This document shows, one piece after another, positions 46,598-55,282 of a DNA stretch of 64,000 nucleotides (its first letter is position 1; each line of letters begins with the position of its first letter). Below the pieces are notes generated by a model. The model had not been told where the DNA came from, did no database searches, and worked only from the letters and a program-made list of their open reading frames with translations. Source of the DNA: Rhinatrema bivittatum. Lineage: Eukaryota > Chordata > Amphibia > Gymnophiona > Rhinatrematidae. The position numbers and the translations under genes are program-made. The stretch spans positions 39,995,842 to 40,059,841 of the forward strand of contig NC_042625.1 in assembly GCF_901001135.1 (NCBI RefSeq), read 5' to 3'.

Positions 46598-47689
46598 TTT
46601 TAAACAACTGCATATCCCTGCTATACAGCATATTACTGAAGCAATAGCTGTCATTACCCTGAATAGGATTAATGGTTTCAGTAGACCTAGTGTTGATTGG
46701 TAAAGAATTTAGGTAATAACTGTTGATTAAATTTTACCCACAGTCTCTCTATCTTGTCAGGAAAGGAAATAAATATCTCAGGAGATAGAAACAGCACATA
46801 CACACAGCAGCTTTATTTTTGTAAAGACCCTTGTTGTTTTGCGTAATGTTTTATACAAAATCTTTAAATGGCGTATACTTCTCCCAAAAAGCACATTAAA
46901 ATATAAATGCTGTCATTAATAGTACCAAAATGCAGAGAGCCAGTGTTGCTAGTGAAATGTTAATGCTGGTCATCAGGTTTTTTATGTCCCATCTGTTACT
47001 CGCAGAGAGTGGGGGGGATATTCATAGGTCTGTGACATTTGTGTGCTTTTATTCTAAATGAAGGTGGTAAAACCAGTGTTTTGTGCTGACGTAGGAACAA
47101 AATGAGTGCCGTGCTTCCATTTCAGAACATACATTTTCCTTAAGGTTCAGTATCCGTTTTCTCTGTTCTAGATTTCTGAACAGATTTCTTTTTTTTTTTT
47201 TTTTGGAATGGGAAGACACACAATCTTGTTCCATCCGTATCTTTCTCAGCTCTACTGCACCAGGAGGTTGTTTGAAAGCTGGGGCAGAAGACAAATGCGG
47301 ATCAAGTATTATGCAGCTTGTGTTGCAGGCCTGAGTAATATGCCTGCAGCTTCAAGAAAAGGCATTGACAGCTGAACTATTTGTTTCACTTTTTTGTGTG
47401 TGTGTGTTCCATGGGAGAAAATTTGCTCCAAATAGTCATGAAAGCCTGAGAATATGAAGTAGTCTGAGGTTTCAGAAATATTTCGAATGCACCAGAGCTT
47501 AAACCTATTTTGTGACAGTGCCCAAAAAAACCAATCAAGTAGGTAATCATATCTGACACCATAGTATTGAGTCTTTATGATGGAGCAACTGCTGTTAAAC
47601 ATTGCTCCTGACTCATATGTAAAGTGACTGAGATTTATTTCTCTGATTCTCTGTACCTATATTGGGGCAATTCTGGTATTTGAGAAGTC

Positions 47690-47925
47690 AATTCTGTTGA
47701 CTTGGACTGAAAATCTCAAATTTTATTATACATCTTTCCAAATAATGTTCAAGGTGGCTTATAACATTTTAAATAATTCAGGTACAATGACTCCATGTCC
47801 CAAAGTGCTTACAATCTACAGAGGTAAAGTGACAAGGAGGTCACAAGGAGTAACGGGATTTGAACCCTAGCTTTTCTGGTTCTCAACCCATTGCGCTAAC
47901 CACTAGGCTACTCCTTTTCCTCAAG
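47690..47925 (-). mobile_element. tRNA-headed SINE (antisense)
   Basis: Read on the minus strand from 47925, the head is GGAGTAGCCTAGTGGTTAGC (A-box like) and GGGTTCAAATCCCG (B box), tRNA-like. This is followed by a body with TGACCTCCTTGTCACTTTA and AGCACTTTGGGACATGG, and a tail matching the L2-type end. A/B-box spacing is consistent with an internal RNA polymerase III promoter. The tRNA moiety is not a functional tRNA gene. Confidence 0.8.
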
Positions 47926-48110
47926 TCTGGAGGTGAATGACTCCACTAGAAGAATGACCGCTTGCCCATGAAGGTATGAGCTGAGAGACCACAGAAAAGT
48001 GAATTCTCAGTAGCAAACTATGAATCGTGTCCTCACATCTTGAGAATGAATGCTTGTGTAGGTTTGACTTTATTTGGAGACCCACAAGAAGTTTTTCTTA
48101 ATTTTTACAG

Positions 48111-48154
48111 ATTGATCCAGTGTTTACAGAGGAAGTCCATGCTAGCATCAAAAG
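48111..48154 (+). CDS. GLT1D1: GLT1D1 coding exon (44 nt)
   Basis: The acceptor is CTTAATTTTTACAG ending at 48110; the donor is GTACGC at 48155. Fourteen codons (IDPVFTEEVHASIK) plus two bases of Arg. It matches the family's (V/I)DP-x-FT-x-EV-x-x-x-(V/I)KR helix and is in phase 0 with the previous exon. A GTACGC donor is less common but acceptable. Confidence 0.92.
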
Positions 48155-49255
48155 GTACGCAGCAAATGTGGCACGATAACCTGCCTGGGGCTCCTGGGGT
48201 TTTTTTTTTGTTTGTTTTTTTTGAGCTTTTCAATAGGCAGCTTCTGCATTTCCCTAGGCTATCACAAGATAATATCTGTGAACATTTTTTTGTTACATTA
48301 AAAATGAACGATATAGAGGCCTTTTTAAATTCTGTAAGACAAAATGTGCATGGTTTGGTCTTTATAGTTTCGATCAAGAAAAGTATGAGTGAGAATCATC
48401 AAGACTTTAATTTAGATTTTTTATAATCCACTTTTTCATAGTGTACATCAAAGTGGATTACATTCAGATGATATAGGTATTTCCCTATCCCCACAGGGCT
48501 TTCAGTCTAATTTTGTACCTGAGGCAATGGAGAGTAAAGTGACTTGCCCAAGGTCACAAGGAGAGCGGTAGCAGGATTTGGTTTCCTAGGTCAGAGCCTG
48601 CTGCTCTAACCTCTAGGCTTCTCCTCCATTCTTGCTTCCATTCTCAAAGTCTCTTTCCACTTATACTTCCAATCACTTTGTATAATGTTCTGCAGTATAG
48701 GTGTGCAAGGGCAAAAGCTTGCATTTTATTTTGTTTTGCTGACTCATATTTTTTTTTTTTCCTTCCTTCTTTTCAGTGCACACTGAAACGTAGAAATGAA
48801 ACAAAACAATGTTTTGCTGGGGTTTTTGTCGTTTCAGACTGGAAGCGACACAAAATGAAACGAAGGTCATTGTGACTTCCTTGTTTAAAAGCCACAGGAT
48901 GTCTCTCTCTGCAGCAGCAGAAATGTGTTTTTGTTAAATTTCAGTCTCCTTTAATTAATTAGTTAAAGCTTATCCGGGCAGTATCTTTCCGGGATTGTTT
49001 TCACATGCTTCTGCAGGCGCTTGTATTCTGAATGTTGCAGATAAGCAAATCTGTACAAGCCAGGGTGATAGGTCCTTGCAGTTCATTTTACTCCTTCCAT
49101 AACTGATGATATGTGAGATTGCATGCTGAGTGGAAGAGGGGGGGAACTCGCCGTAGGTGCGCTGTTTGTTTTAAACCAAAGCAAAACGCAATCTGTGATG
49201 CAGCCCTCCTTCTCCTGAGGTGCCTTCATCGGATGCTGTAAAACTTCATTTCTAG
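48155..49255 (+). other. GLT1D1: GLT1D1 intron (1.1 kb)
   Basis: Holds a T run (48200-48220), a tRNA-SINE (48425-48640) and an A/T-rich segment similar to 44738-44942 (48700-48875). Bases 48880-49240 show no named element. Confidence 0.6.
48425..48640 (-). mobile_element. tRNA-headed SINE (antisense)
   Basis: Second copy of the SINE at 47690-47925, in the same orientation. Minus-strand head GGAGAAGCCTAGAGGTTAGA, then a body with GTGACCTTGGGCAAGTCAC and CTGTGGGGATAGGGAAATAC, and a tail near ATGTAATCCACTTTGATG. The GACCTTGGGCAAGTCAC core is shared with MIR-like CORE SINEs. Confidence 0.8.
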
Positions 49256-49376
49256 GACTGATGGAATCCGGCTGATGCAGGAGATGCCTCAGGAAGATCT
49301 TCATGCTGTCCTGAAGAGCTGCAGTGCTGTCGTGAACAGCTCCATTTCAGAGGGAATGTCAGCAGCACTTCTAGAG
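49256..49376 (+). CDS. GLT1D1: GLT1D1 coding exon with GT4 E-x7-E motif
   Basis: The acceptor is AACTTCATTTCTAG ending at 49255; the donor is GTAACT at 49377. One base completes the Arg codon, then 40 open codons end at phase 0. The translation has GIRLMQEMPQEDLHAVLKSC, then VVNSSISEGMSAALLE. EGMSAALLE is an E-x7-E motif, the catalytic/donor-binding signature of GT4 glycosyltransferases. It is followed in the family by a conserved A-M-D block, which must lie in the next exon outside the window. Confidence 0.97.
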
Positions 49377-49654
49377 GTAACTGGAGGTTCTACCGCTAGA
49401 ATCTGAAAATATTTTATAACACCAATGCAGAAACTGTTTGAGCTCTGATCCAGAACCAAAAAGCAACCATGGCTCAGCAGTTTTTGCTTTTGCTCTCATT
49501 CTGTAGGTTGGCGAGACCTCACCTAGCATGTCGTATCCAATTCTAGAGGCCCCATCTCTAAAAAGATTTGGATAGACTGGAAGTGGTCTAGAGAGAGGCT
49601 ACCAGTGTAGTGCAGGGAAGGCATAAAAAATCCTGTGAAATGAGACTTAAGGGC

Positions 49655-49772
49655 CCAAATATGTATTATCCTATCCTGTGGCTTTCCTCCTGTTCTTTGT
49701 AAACCGGTACGATGTGCAAACGGCTATCTGTATATAAAAATGTTAAAATAAATAAATAAATAATAAATGAGT
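49655..49772 (+). repeat. L2-like LINE 3' tail nested in CR1
   Basis: Contains TTTGTAAACCGGTACGATGT and TATATAAAAATGTTAAAATAA followed by (AAAT)n, nearly the same terminus as the LINE at 2740-2800. The CR1 text resumes right after it at TTGAGACAGGG. Confidence 0.75.
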
Positions 49773-49894
49773 TGAGACAGGGATTTGATGTAAACCTTGA
49801 AATACCTCAAAAAGAATAAATATTGCACGGAGACAAACCTTTGTCAGAGGGAGTAATGCCCTAGAACAAAAGGTCATGGTACGAGACTCCAAAG

Positions 49895-49936
49895 AGAGTA
49901 AGACTCAGGAGTGACAGAGTAAGACTCAGGAGTGAC
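49895..49936 (+). repeat. Exact 21-bp tandem duplication
   Basis: AGAGTAAGACTCAGGAGTGA plus C occurs twice back to back with no mismatch. Confidence 0.95.
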
Positions 49937-51349
49937 ATCCCAAAAATATTTCTTTACAGAAAGAGTGGTGGGTGCATGGAACGGCCTTCTGAGGGAGGTG
50001 ATGAAAACAAAAATAGCAGAATTCAAGAAGCCGAGGACAAAGTGTCCTACTTGTTACTTGTGAAGGAAAAGCTGGAACTCATTGGGGGAGGGGGGAGGTG
50101 TCTATGGCACTGCACCAAGAAATACATTGGGAAGACTGGCTGGGCTTTATGGGCCCTATCTGCTGTTTCTCTGTGTTTGTCCCAAGCTTTAAAAAATGAG
50201 GTGTTTTTTTTTCATTTTTTGTTACATTTAGTTTAAAGAATGCTTCTGTTCTTTCTGAGATCTCCGTTAACAAGATGGGACAAGGGGGGGGGGGGGGGGG
50301 GGGAGAGATCATGGAACCTTTTACTGGAGTGCTTTTTATTTTCTTTAAATACAACCTGCTTTTAAAACGCCTTGCATGCTTATTTTTTATTTTATTTTTT
50401 TTCTTATTTGTAGAAAATTGTTTAATGCTGTGGTTTTGGGGGGGCTTTTTTGTTTTTTTTATAGCAAAATGTAAAAGGGTTCATTGTGGAAAGCTTAAAC
50501 GACTTGAGGACCAAATTTAAGCAGTGGGCAAAATTAGAGTTAATGAGAAATGTCAAAAGCCTGAAAGTTAGTGCGCTGGCAGAGTTTTTTGTTTGTAATG
50601 TTTTTTTATTGATTTTTACACACTCTAAACAGAAACACAAGATAATAGGCAATAACATTTGCAAAAGCTTAGTACAAACCCAGCCCCACCATCCATCCTT
50701 CTCCGTTCTCTTTAGTTTGGATGTCCTCATATCTTGTATAGCCTCAGGATAGAAAGCGCAGCATCAAGCTGTGGGCTTGACTCCGGGTTGGATTCAAGCT
50801 TCTTTTGTTAGTCCAGGCAGGATTCCACTTTGTTCTTCACTTCTGAAAGTAAGTATTTTCACATAAGGCGCCCATATTTGTTGCATCTGACCTCTTACTT
50901 TCTTGGCACTTCCTCGCACCCAATGTCTTTTCTAATAAATAACATGATGTCATGATCAACATCCATAACCGATGTTGATCATGAAGGCCAAGTCGGACCT
51001 TCCAGTTCCAACTACTTTACTATGAGAAGTAAAGCCACTAAACATCCTTTGATCAGCAGCAATCTGAGAGCCAGTCCAAGGTCTAGTAGGCAGACCACCT
51101 TTGACCAAGCTGTTGTTGGTACCTTAATAGACATGAAATATGCCTCCACCAATTACCAAACATTTGTATAGGTCCACAGTCCCATAGACAATACACTAAT
51201 GATGCATAGGGTTAAGAGCATTTCAGTTACCAGAAGAGGCTGTTTTTGCTGCAAAAGCTTTACTTGGCCAGAATATAGTCCGGTGCAAAATCCTAAAATG
51301 ATCTTCCCACATAATGAACATTTGATTGCACACTGGACCAAAAGATCAC

Positions 51350-52231
51350 AATCAACTCAATCTTTTGCACTGTGCCATGTGTATGATTATCTCCCAGCTG
51401 GCGAGAGGTCATATGTGTGCATGAAGTGCAAAGAGCTCCAAGCCCTCAGAGAATGAATCCGAACTCTGGAGGCTAGAGTGGAAGATCTGGAGGAGCTAAG
51501 GGAGACGGAAAGGAATATATAGGAGACCTTCAGGGACAAAAAGAAGTCCTACCTCCAATGTGGTAGCACCTGTGCTGCTTTGGAGGAGAGAGGTCACCTG
51601 GAAGGAGAGCATCAGCTTGATGAGGCAGGAAGCAATCCTGTAGCTAGGACCAGCCCTCAAGTTGATGTAGTATCCTCTCGCACTGAGGATAGGTCTCCGG
51701 GGGTATGCACCCAGGATGGAAGGGTTAGGATTGCCGTTATAGTTGGTGATTCAGATATAGGAAGGTTGGTGGCTGGTGGACGTGAGGATCACTTGGTAAC
51801 TTGCCTGCCTGGTGCGAAGGTGGTGGATCTCATGCATCACATAGGATTTTAGATAGTGCTGAGTACATGTGGGTACCAATGACATAGGAAAGTGCAGGAG
51901 GCCAGGAGGGAGGTTCTGGAAGCCAAATTTAGGCTTTTAGGAAGAAATCTGAAATCCAGAACCTCCAGGGTAGCATTCTCAGAAATGCTGCCCTTTCCAC
52001 GTGTGGGACACCAGAGGCAGGCAGAGCTCCAAAGTTTCAATGCGTGGATTAGATGATGTTGCAGGGAAGAGAGTTTTAGATTTGTTAAAACTGGGCTTCA
52101 TTTTGAGGAAGGGGGGCCTTTTCCGAAAGGATGGGCTCCACCTTAGCCAGAATGGAACTAAGCTGCTGGCGCTAGTCTTTAAAAAGGAGATAGCGCAGCT
52201 TTTAAACTAGATGATGGGGGGGAATGCAGAT
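51350..52231 (+). pseudogene. CR1 LINE ORF1 relic with esterase-type domain
   Basis: From about 51390 the plus strand reads a PAGERSYVCMKCKELQALRE block, then a coiled-coil-like ELRE segment, then (51580-51850) VRIAVIVGDSDIGR and HLVTCLPGAKV. Bases 52001-52210 end with RKDGLHLSQNGTKLLAL. A GDS(D) box and a terminal D-x-x-H-L block are features of the SGNH-hydrolase/esterase domain in CR1-group ORF1 proteins. Several stops separate the blocks. The frame stops at 52208-52210, and the CR1 text is cut by the insertion starting at about 52232. Confidence 0.75.
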
Positions 52232-54482
52232 AGTTTTCTGCTGACCTAATTATTTTTGCTGATTTTTACCCAAATTAAAGGTGCTGATTCCAAATATGAA
52301 GTCAAAAAATATGCAGGACGTCAAATGTTTTCACAAATGAGAAATGTTTGATTAAAGATTATAAAGTGGAATATCAAAGGTAATAGTTCTGAAGAAGCAG
52401 TAGCGCACACAATATTTGTTTCATGCAAAAAAAACGAGTCTCTAGTCTAACCAAGAGAGCAATAGTTGTGTAAATTTTAATTGTTAGGGAGAAATGTTCT
52501 CTTTTTGGATGCTCTGGAATAGTTATGATCAGGGTTGTCACGCTGTAAACACCAGTAGTAGTCTGCCATCATGTTTGTTTTCCAGCTGCCTTGATATCTA
52601 TGTTCCATGGTCTTGATGTCTTGGTGGAAGCGTTCTCCTTGTTCTTCACTCATAGCTCCAAGATTTGAGGGGAAGTAGTTCAGGTGGCTATCAAGGAAAT
52701 GCAGTTTGACACATGTTTTCTCCCAGTCTTTGAAAAGCAACAAATTTTGAACTAAAAGGTTATAATTTTCAGCCCTGAAGTTGACAAGAAAGTCTGTAAA
52801 TTACGTCAGAAAAAAATAGACCAAGCATCCTTTTCTATGGTTTTCATGGTATTGAGGAATTCTGTCTTTGATTAGAAGCCTAATTTGCGGGCCATCGAAA
52901 ATGCCAGCTTTCAACTTCTCATGGAAAGAGCAAGAAATTTGGTACACAGGTACTTGAAGCACTCACCATCTTGATCCAAAGCCCTAACGAACAGTTTCAT
53001 GAGTCCCAATTTTATATGCAATGGGGGGAGCAACACTTTCGGAGGATTAACAAATGGTTCGTTCTTAATATTCTTTTCACCGAACTTAAATTTCTCTCTA
53101 GCAGGCCATTCTTTCCTTGTATAATGTTCTGCCTTTGCTCGGCTATCCCAAAGGCACAAGAAGCAAGGAAATTTTCTGTAACCGCTTTGTTCTAGAAGCA
53201 TCAATATAACCTTCAGATCACCACATAAAATCCAGCAATGATCATTTATTTTTGATTTTTTTGGAGAATGATTCTCATGGATTCATAAGTTTCTTTCATA
53301 TTTACCAAGTGAGCAATAGGAATGGAAGCTAATTTATTGCCATTGTGAAGCAACACACACTTTAGACTTCTCTTTGAACTGTTAATAAAAAGCTTCCATT
53401 CTTCAGCTACATCCCATTGACTCAATATGTCCTTTGACGTCGATGCACTATACAAGCTCCTCGTCCATATAGAAATATTTCAGAAGATCTTTCTCTCTGT
53501 TACGATACATAAATGTGGTACCGGGAGCCAACAGGTTCTTTTCCTTTAGCCTTGAACCCAGTAACTCTGACAACTTCAGCAGATCAAGATCTAGTACCAA
53601 GTCATTCAACTCAGCTTGAGTGAATGGCTGGCGCATTCTGGCATCAACTTCTGAGGCCACGAAATTTTCATCGTCTGAGTCTTTGGAAAAATTGGAATGA
53701 CAGAATTCATCATTGTCGGAACTTTCCAAAATACTGAAGATAGGTACAAGGGACTTCGTCGCAGTGAGCAACTGGTCTTATAGCTGAGGGGGAGATTTGG
53801 ATACTGGATGGAAGATTTTGTCTTTGTGTTCATGCCTGCAATAATTACCATGCAGAAGTAGCAGTCATCAACATGGTTTTGGGGTTCTTGCCACACCATT
53901 GGAACTCTGAAGCTGAGACTTTTTTTTTTCTCTGACCTTTAGTCCACTGTCCTCAGGTTTTCCTGCACACTTTGTGGTGCTCAAGGTTTGTCCTGGTCAC
54001 CCAGTTTAACCCTGAAATAATCATGATAAGCTTTTCGTACAAAGTCAGATATATTTGTCCTTTGGGTGTTGTAAAACAACAACAAATGTAACAGAATATA
54101 TCAGGATCATTCCGGCACCGTCCACGAACTATTCGAGTGTTGGATGACACATTCAACAAAAACAGATTTAACAGTTAAATTTGCTGCAACTTCTAAGCCT
54201 CTTGAACGACTGAATACTGCCATCTGTTTTCATGCTGCTTATATAGCCATAAAATGCCGACGTCAGCAGTTTTAAACTGTTTAATAAGCAGTCTTCCTAT
54301 TGGTTATACCGATTGCGTATTCAGCATATCTAAGTAATAATGTTATGTTATTGCTATAAGAATTTGAGTAGACAGCGTTTTGTGGAAATACCAGACATGA
54401 CTGGAGGAAACTGATGTGATTTTTGGATTCAGCACACTAAAATACATAAATATCACATGTTTATCTTGTATTCAGCAAAACT
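52232..54482 (-). mobile_element. DNA-transposon-like element inserted in CR1, uncharacterised family
   Basis: A 2.25-kb insertion in the CR1, recognisable because CR1 ORF1 ends at 52210 and CR1 linker text resumes at about 54500. The ends are imperfect inverted repeats: AGTTTTCTGCTGA (52232-52244) against the inverse of 54472-54482, and GTGCTGATTCC... (52281-52303) against the inverse of 54413-54435, 18 of 23 matching by eye. The flanks ATGCAGAT and ATGTAGAC agree at 6 of 8, a possible degraded 8-bp target duplication. It codes on the minus strand for one protein broken by a few lesions. Superfamily unknown to me; boundaries are by eye. Confidence 0.65.
52477..54159 (-). pseudogene. Broken gene for a cysteine-motif protein of an uncharacterised repeat family
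   Basis: The minus strand reads, N to C: 54159-53953 with FCYICCC and HHKVCRK (zinc-knuckle-like); 53899-53606 with WQEPQNHVDDCYFCM (second C-x2-C); 53771-53448, acidic then LLGSRLKEKNLLAPGTTF; 53455-53246 with EEWKLFINSSKRSLKCVLLH; 53204-52911 with FPCFLCLWDSRAKAEHY and PPLHIKLGLMK; a stretch with FDGPQIR near 52885; and 52743-52477 with HFLDSHLNYFP, MSEEQGERFHQDIKTMEHRY and ADYYWCL. I remember this string of blocks from many uncharacterised proteins in arthropod, cnidarian and some vertebrate genomes. No characterised catalytic domain is known to me. The His/Asp/Glu-rich C-terminal block could be catalytic, but this is a guess. Frameshifts and at least one stop break it. Confidence 0.7.
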
Positions 54483-54695
54483 GATGTAGACCAGTGTAGT
54501 TGCTCAGAAGCATATGGTTCAGAATGATGTATCTTTGAAGGATACTAAAAGAACAGGGAAAATAGGGCATCCCAGTAGAGAGGTTGCAATAAATTCCAAA
54601 GAGGACCAGGTGCCTTTAAAGTGCAGAAAGATTCCAAATTACCCCATCAACTGATGAGCAGGTTGTTAATACAAACAAGAAACATACTTTTGGAA

Positions 54696-54716
<21 letters not shown>

Positions 54717-54753
<37 letters not shown>
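54717..54753. repeat. (TA)n microsatellite after poly-A
   Basis: Pure TA run of 37 bases following an A run (54700-54716). A second TA run (55219-55236) sits at the centre of the palindrome at 55142-55282. Confidence 0.97.
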
Positions 54754-54754
<1 letters not shown>

Positions 54755-54756
<2 letters not shown>

Positions 54757-55212
54757 AGATTTTTAAACTTCTGTATGGGTGTAGATTTGTTCGTGCAATC
54801 TGGCGCATGTTATAAAATCTGGGGTCGGCAGGTGCAAGGGGGTAAACACTTGTGCACCTTGTGCACGCCGAGCCCAAGGGGGAGCCCTGATAGCTTTCCC
54901 CGTTCCCTCCAAGGCCGCTCCAAAATCGGAGCGGCCTTGGAGGGAACGTTTTTTGCAATTTTTTTTCTCCCCCCCCCCCCCCCCCCCCCCCAAACCTTTT
55001 ATTTCTGAAGTTACGCCTGCCGGCTCACGATCCCCCAGCACAGGCTGCTGTGCCAGAGGACTCGGGACTGCCCCCTTCCCGCCCCTTTTTTGAAGCCCCA
55101 GGACATATATGTGCATCCTGGGGCTTGCGCGCGCCACCGAGCCTATGCAAGATAGCCTCGGCACACACAGGGGCACCTTTTTGGGGGTTACGCACATATC
55201 CCTTTGAAAATC
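54755..55212. mobile_element. GC-rich foldback element with central hairpin
   Basis: The left edge CCAGATTTTTAAACTTCTG is paired inversely with TTTGAAAATCTGCC at the right. CpG-rich, with the central hairpin at 54901-54948: arms CAAGGCCGCTCC and GGAGCGGCCTTG with GTTCCCTC/GAGGGAAC outside. A poly-C follows (54970-54991). Inserted in CR1. Confidence 0.75.
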
Positions 55213-55282
55213 TGCCTATATATATATATATATAGGCAGATTTTCAAAAAGGTGCCCCTGCGCGTGCCGAGGCTATCTTGCA
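55142..55282. repeat. Large inverted repeat joining two foldback ends
   Basis: TGCAAGATAGCCTCGGCAC ... GGGGCACCTTTTT ... AAAATCTGCC (TA)n GGCAGATTTT ... AAAAAGGTGCCCC ... GTGCCGAGGCTATCTTGCA. Arms of about 60 bp are near-identical, except that the left arm has an extra ~23-bp segment (GGGGGTTACGCACATATCCC). Looks like two copies of one element end placed head to head around a TA run. Confidence 0.85.

Larger units (their letters stand above)
41695..48110 (+). other. GLT1D1: GLT1D1 intron (6.4 kb)
   Basis: Contains an A20/G-rich patch (42029-42065), an L2 relic (42290-42900), a 26-bp tandem duplication (43441-43492), a TTTTCAAAGTGAACTTAC palindrome (44332-44395), a short A/T-rich element (44738-44942), a hAT-like element (44951-46597) and a tRNA-SINE (47690-47925). 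Bases 42900-43430, 43500-44320 and 46610-47690 show nothing I can name apart from short CpG-free simple runs. Confidence 0.6.
49540..50190 (+). mobile_element. CR1 LINE 3' region, interrupted by L2 tail
   Basis: Sense-strand CR1 3' end: TTGGATAGACTGGAAGTGG, then CAAAAGGTCATGGTACGAG, TTCTTTACAGAAAGAGTGG, GGTGCATGGAACGGCC and GGCTGGGCTTTATGGGCCC. An L2-type tail (49655-49772) sits inside it, and a 21-bp unit is tandemly duplicated at 49895-49936. No intact frame. Confidence 0.72.

Noticed and set aside
47860..47925. Possible tRNA gene (A and B box text)
   Set aside because: Only the promoter-like boxes of a tRNA-derived SINE; the cloverleaf is not closed and a SINE body is attached.
52350..52385. 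AAGATTATAAAGTGGAATATC resembling the start of CR1 ORF2
   Set aside because: It falls inside the inserted element before the CR1 linker resumes at about 54500, so the order is wrong; treated as chance similarity.
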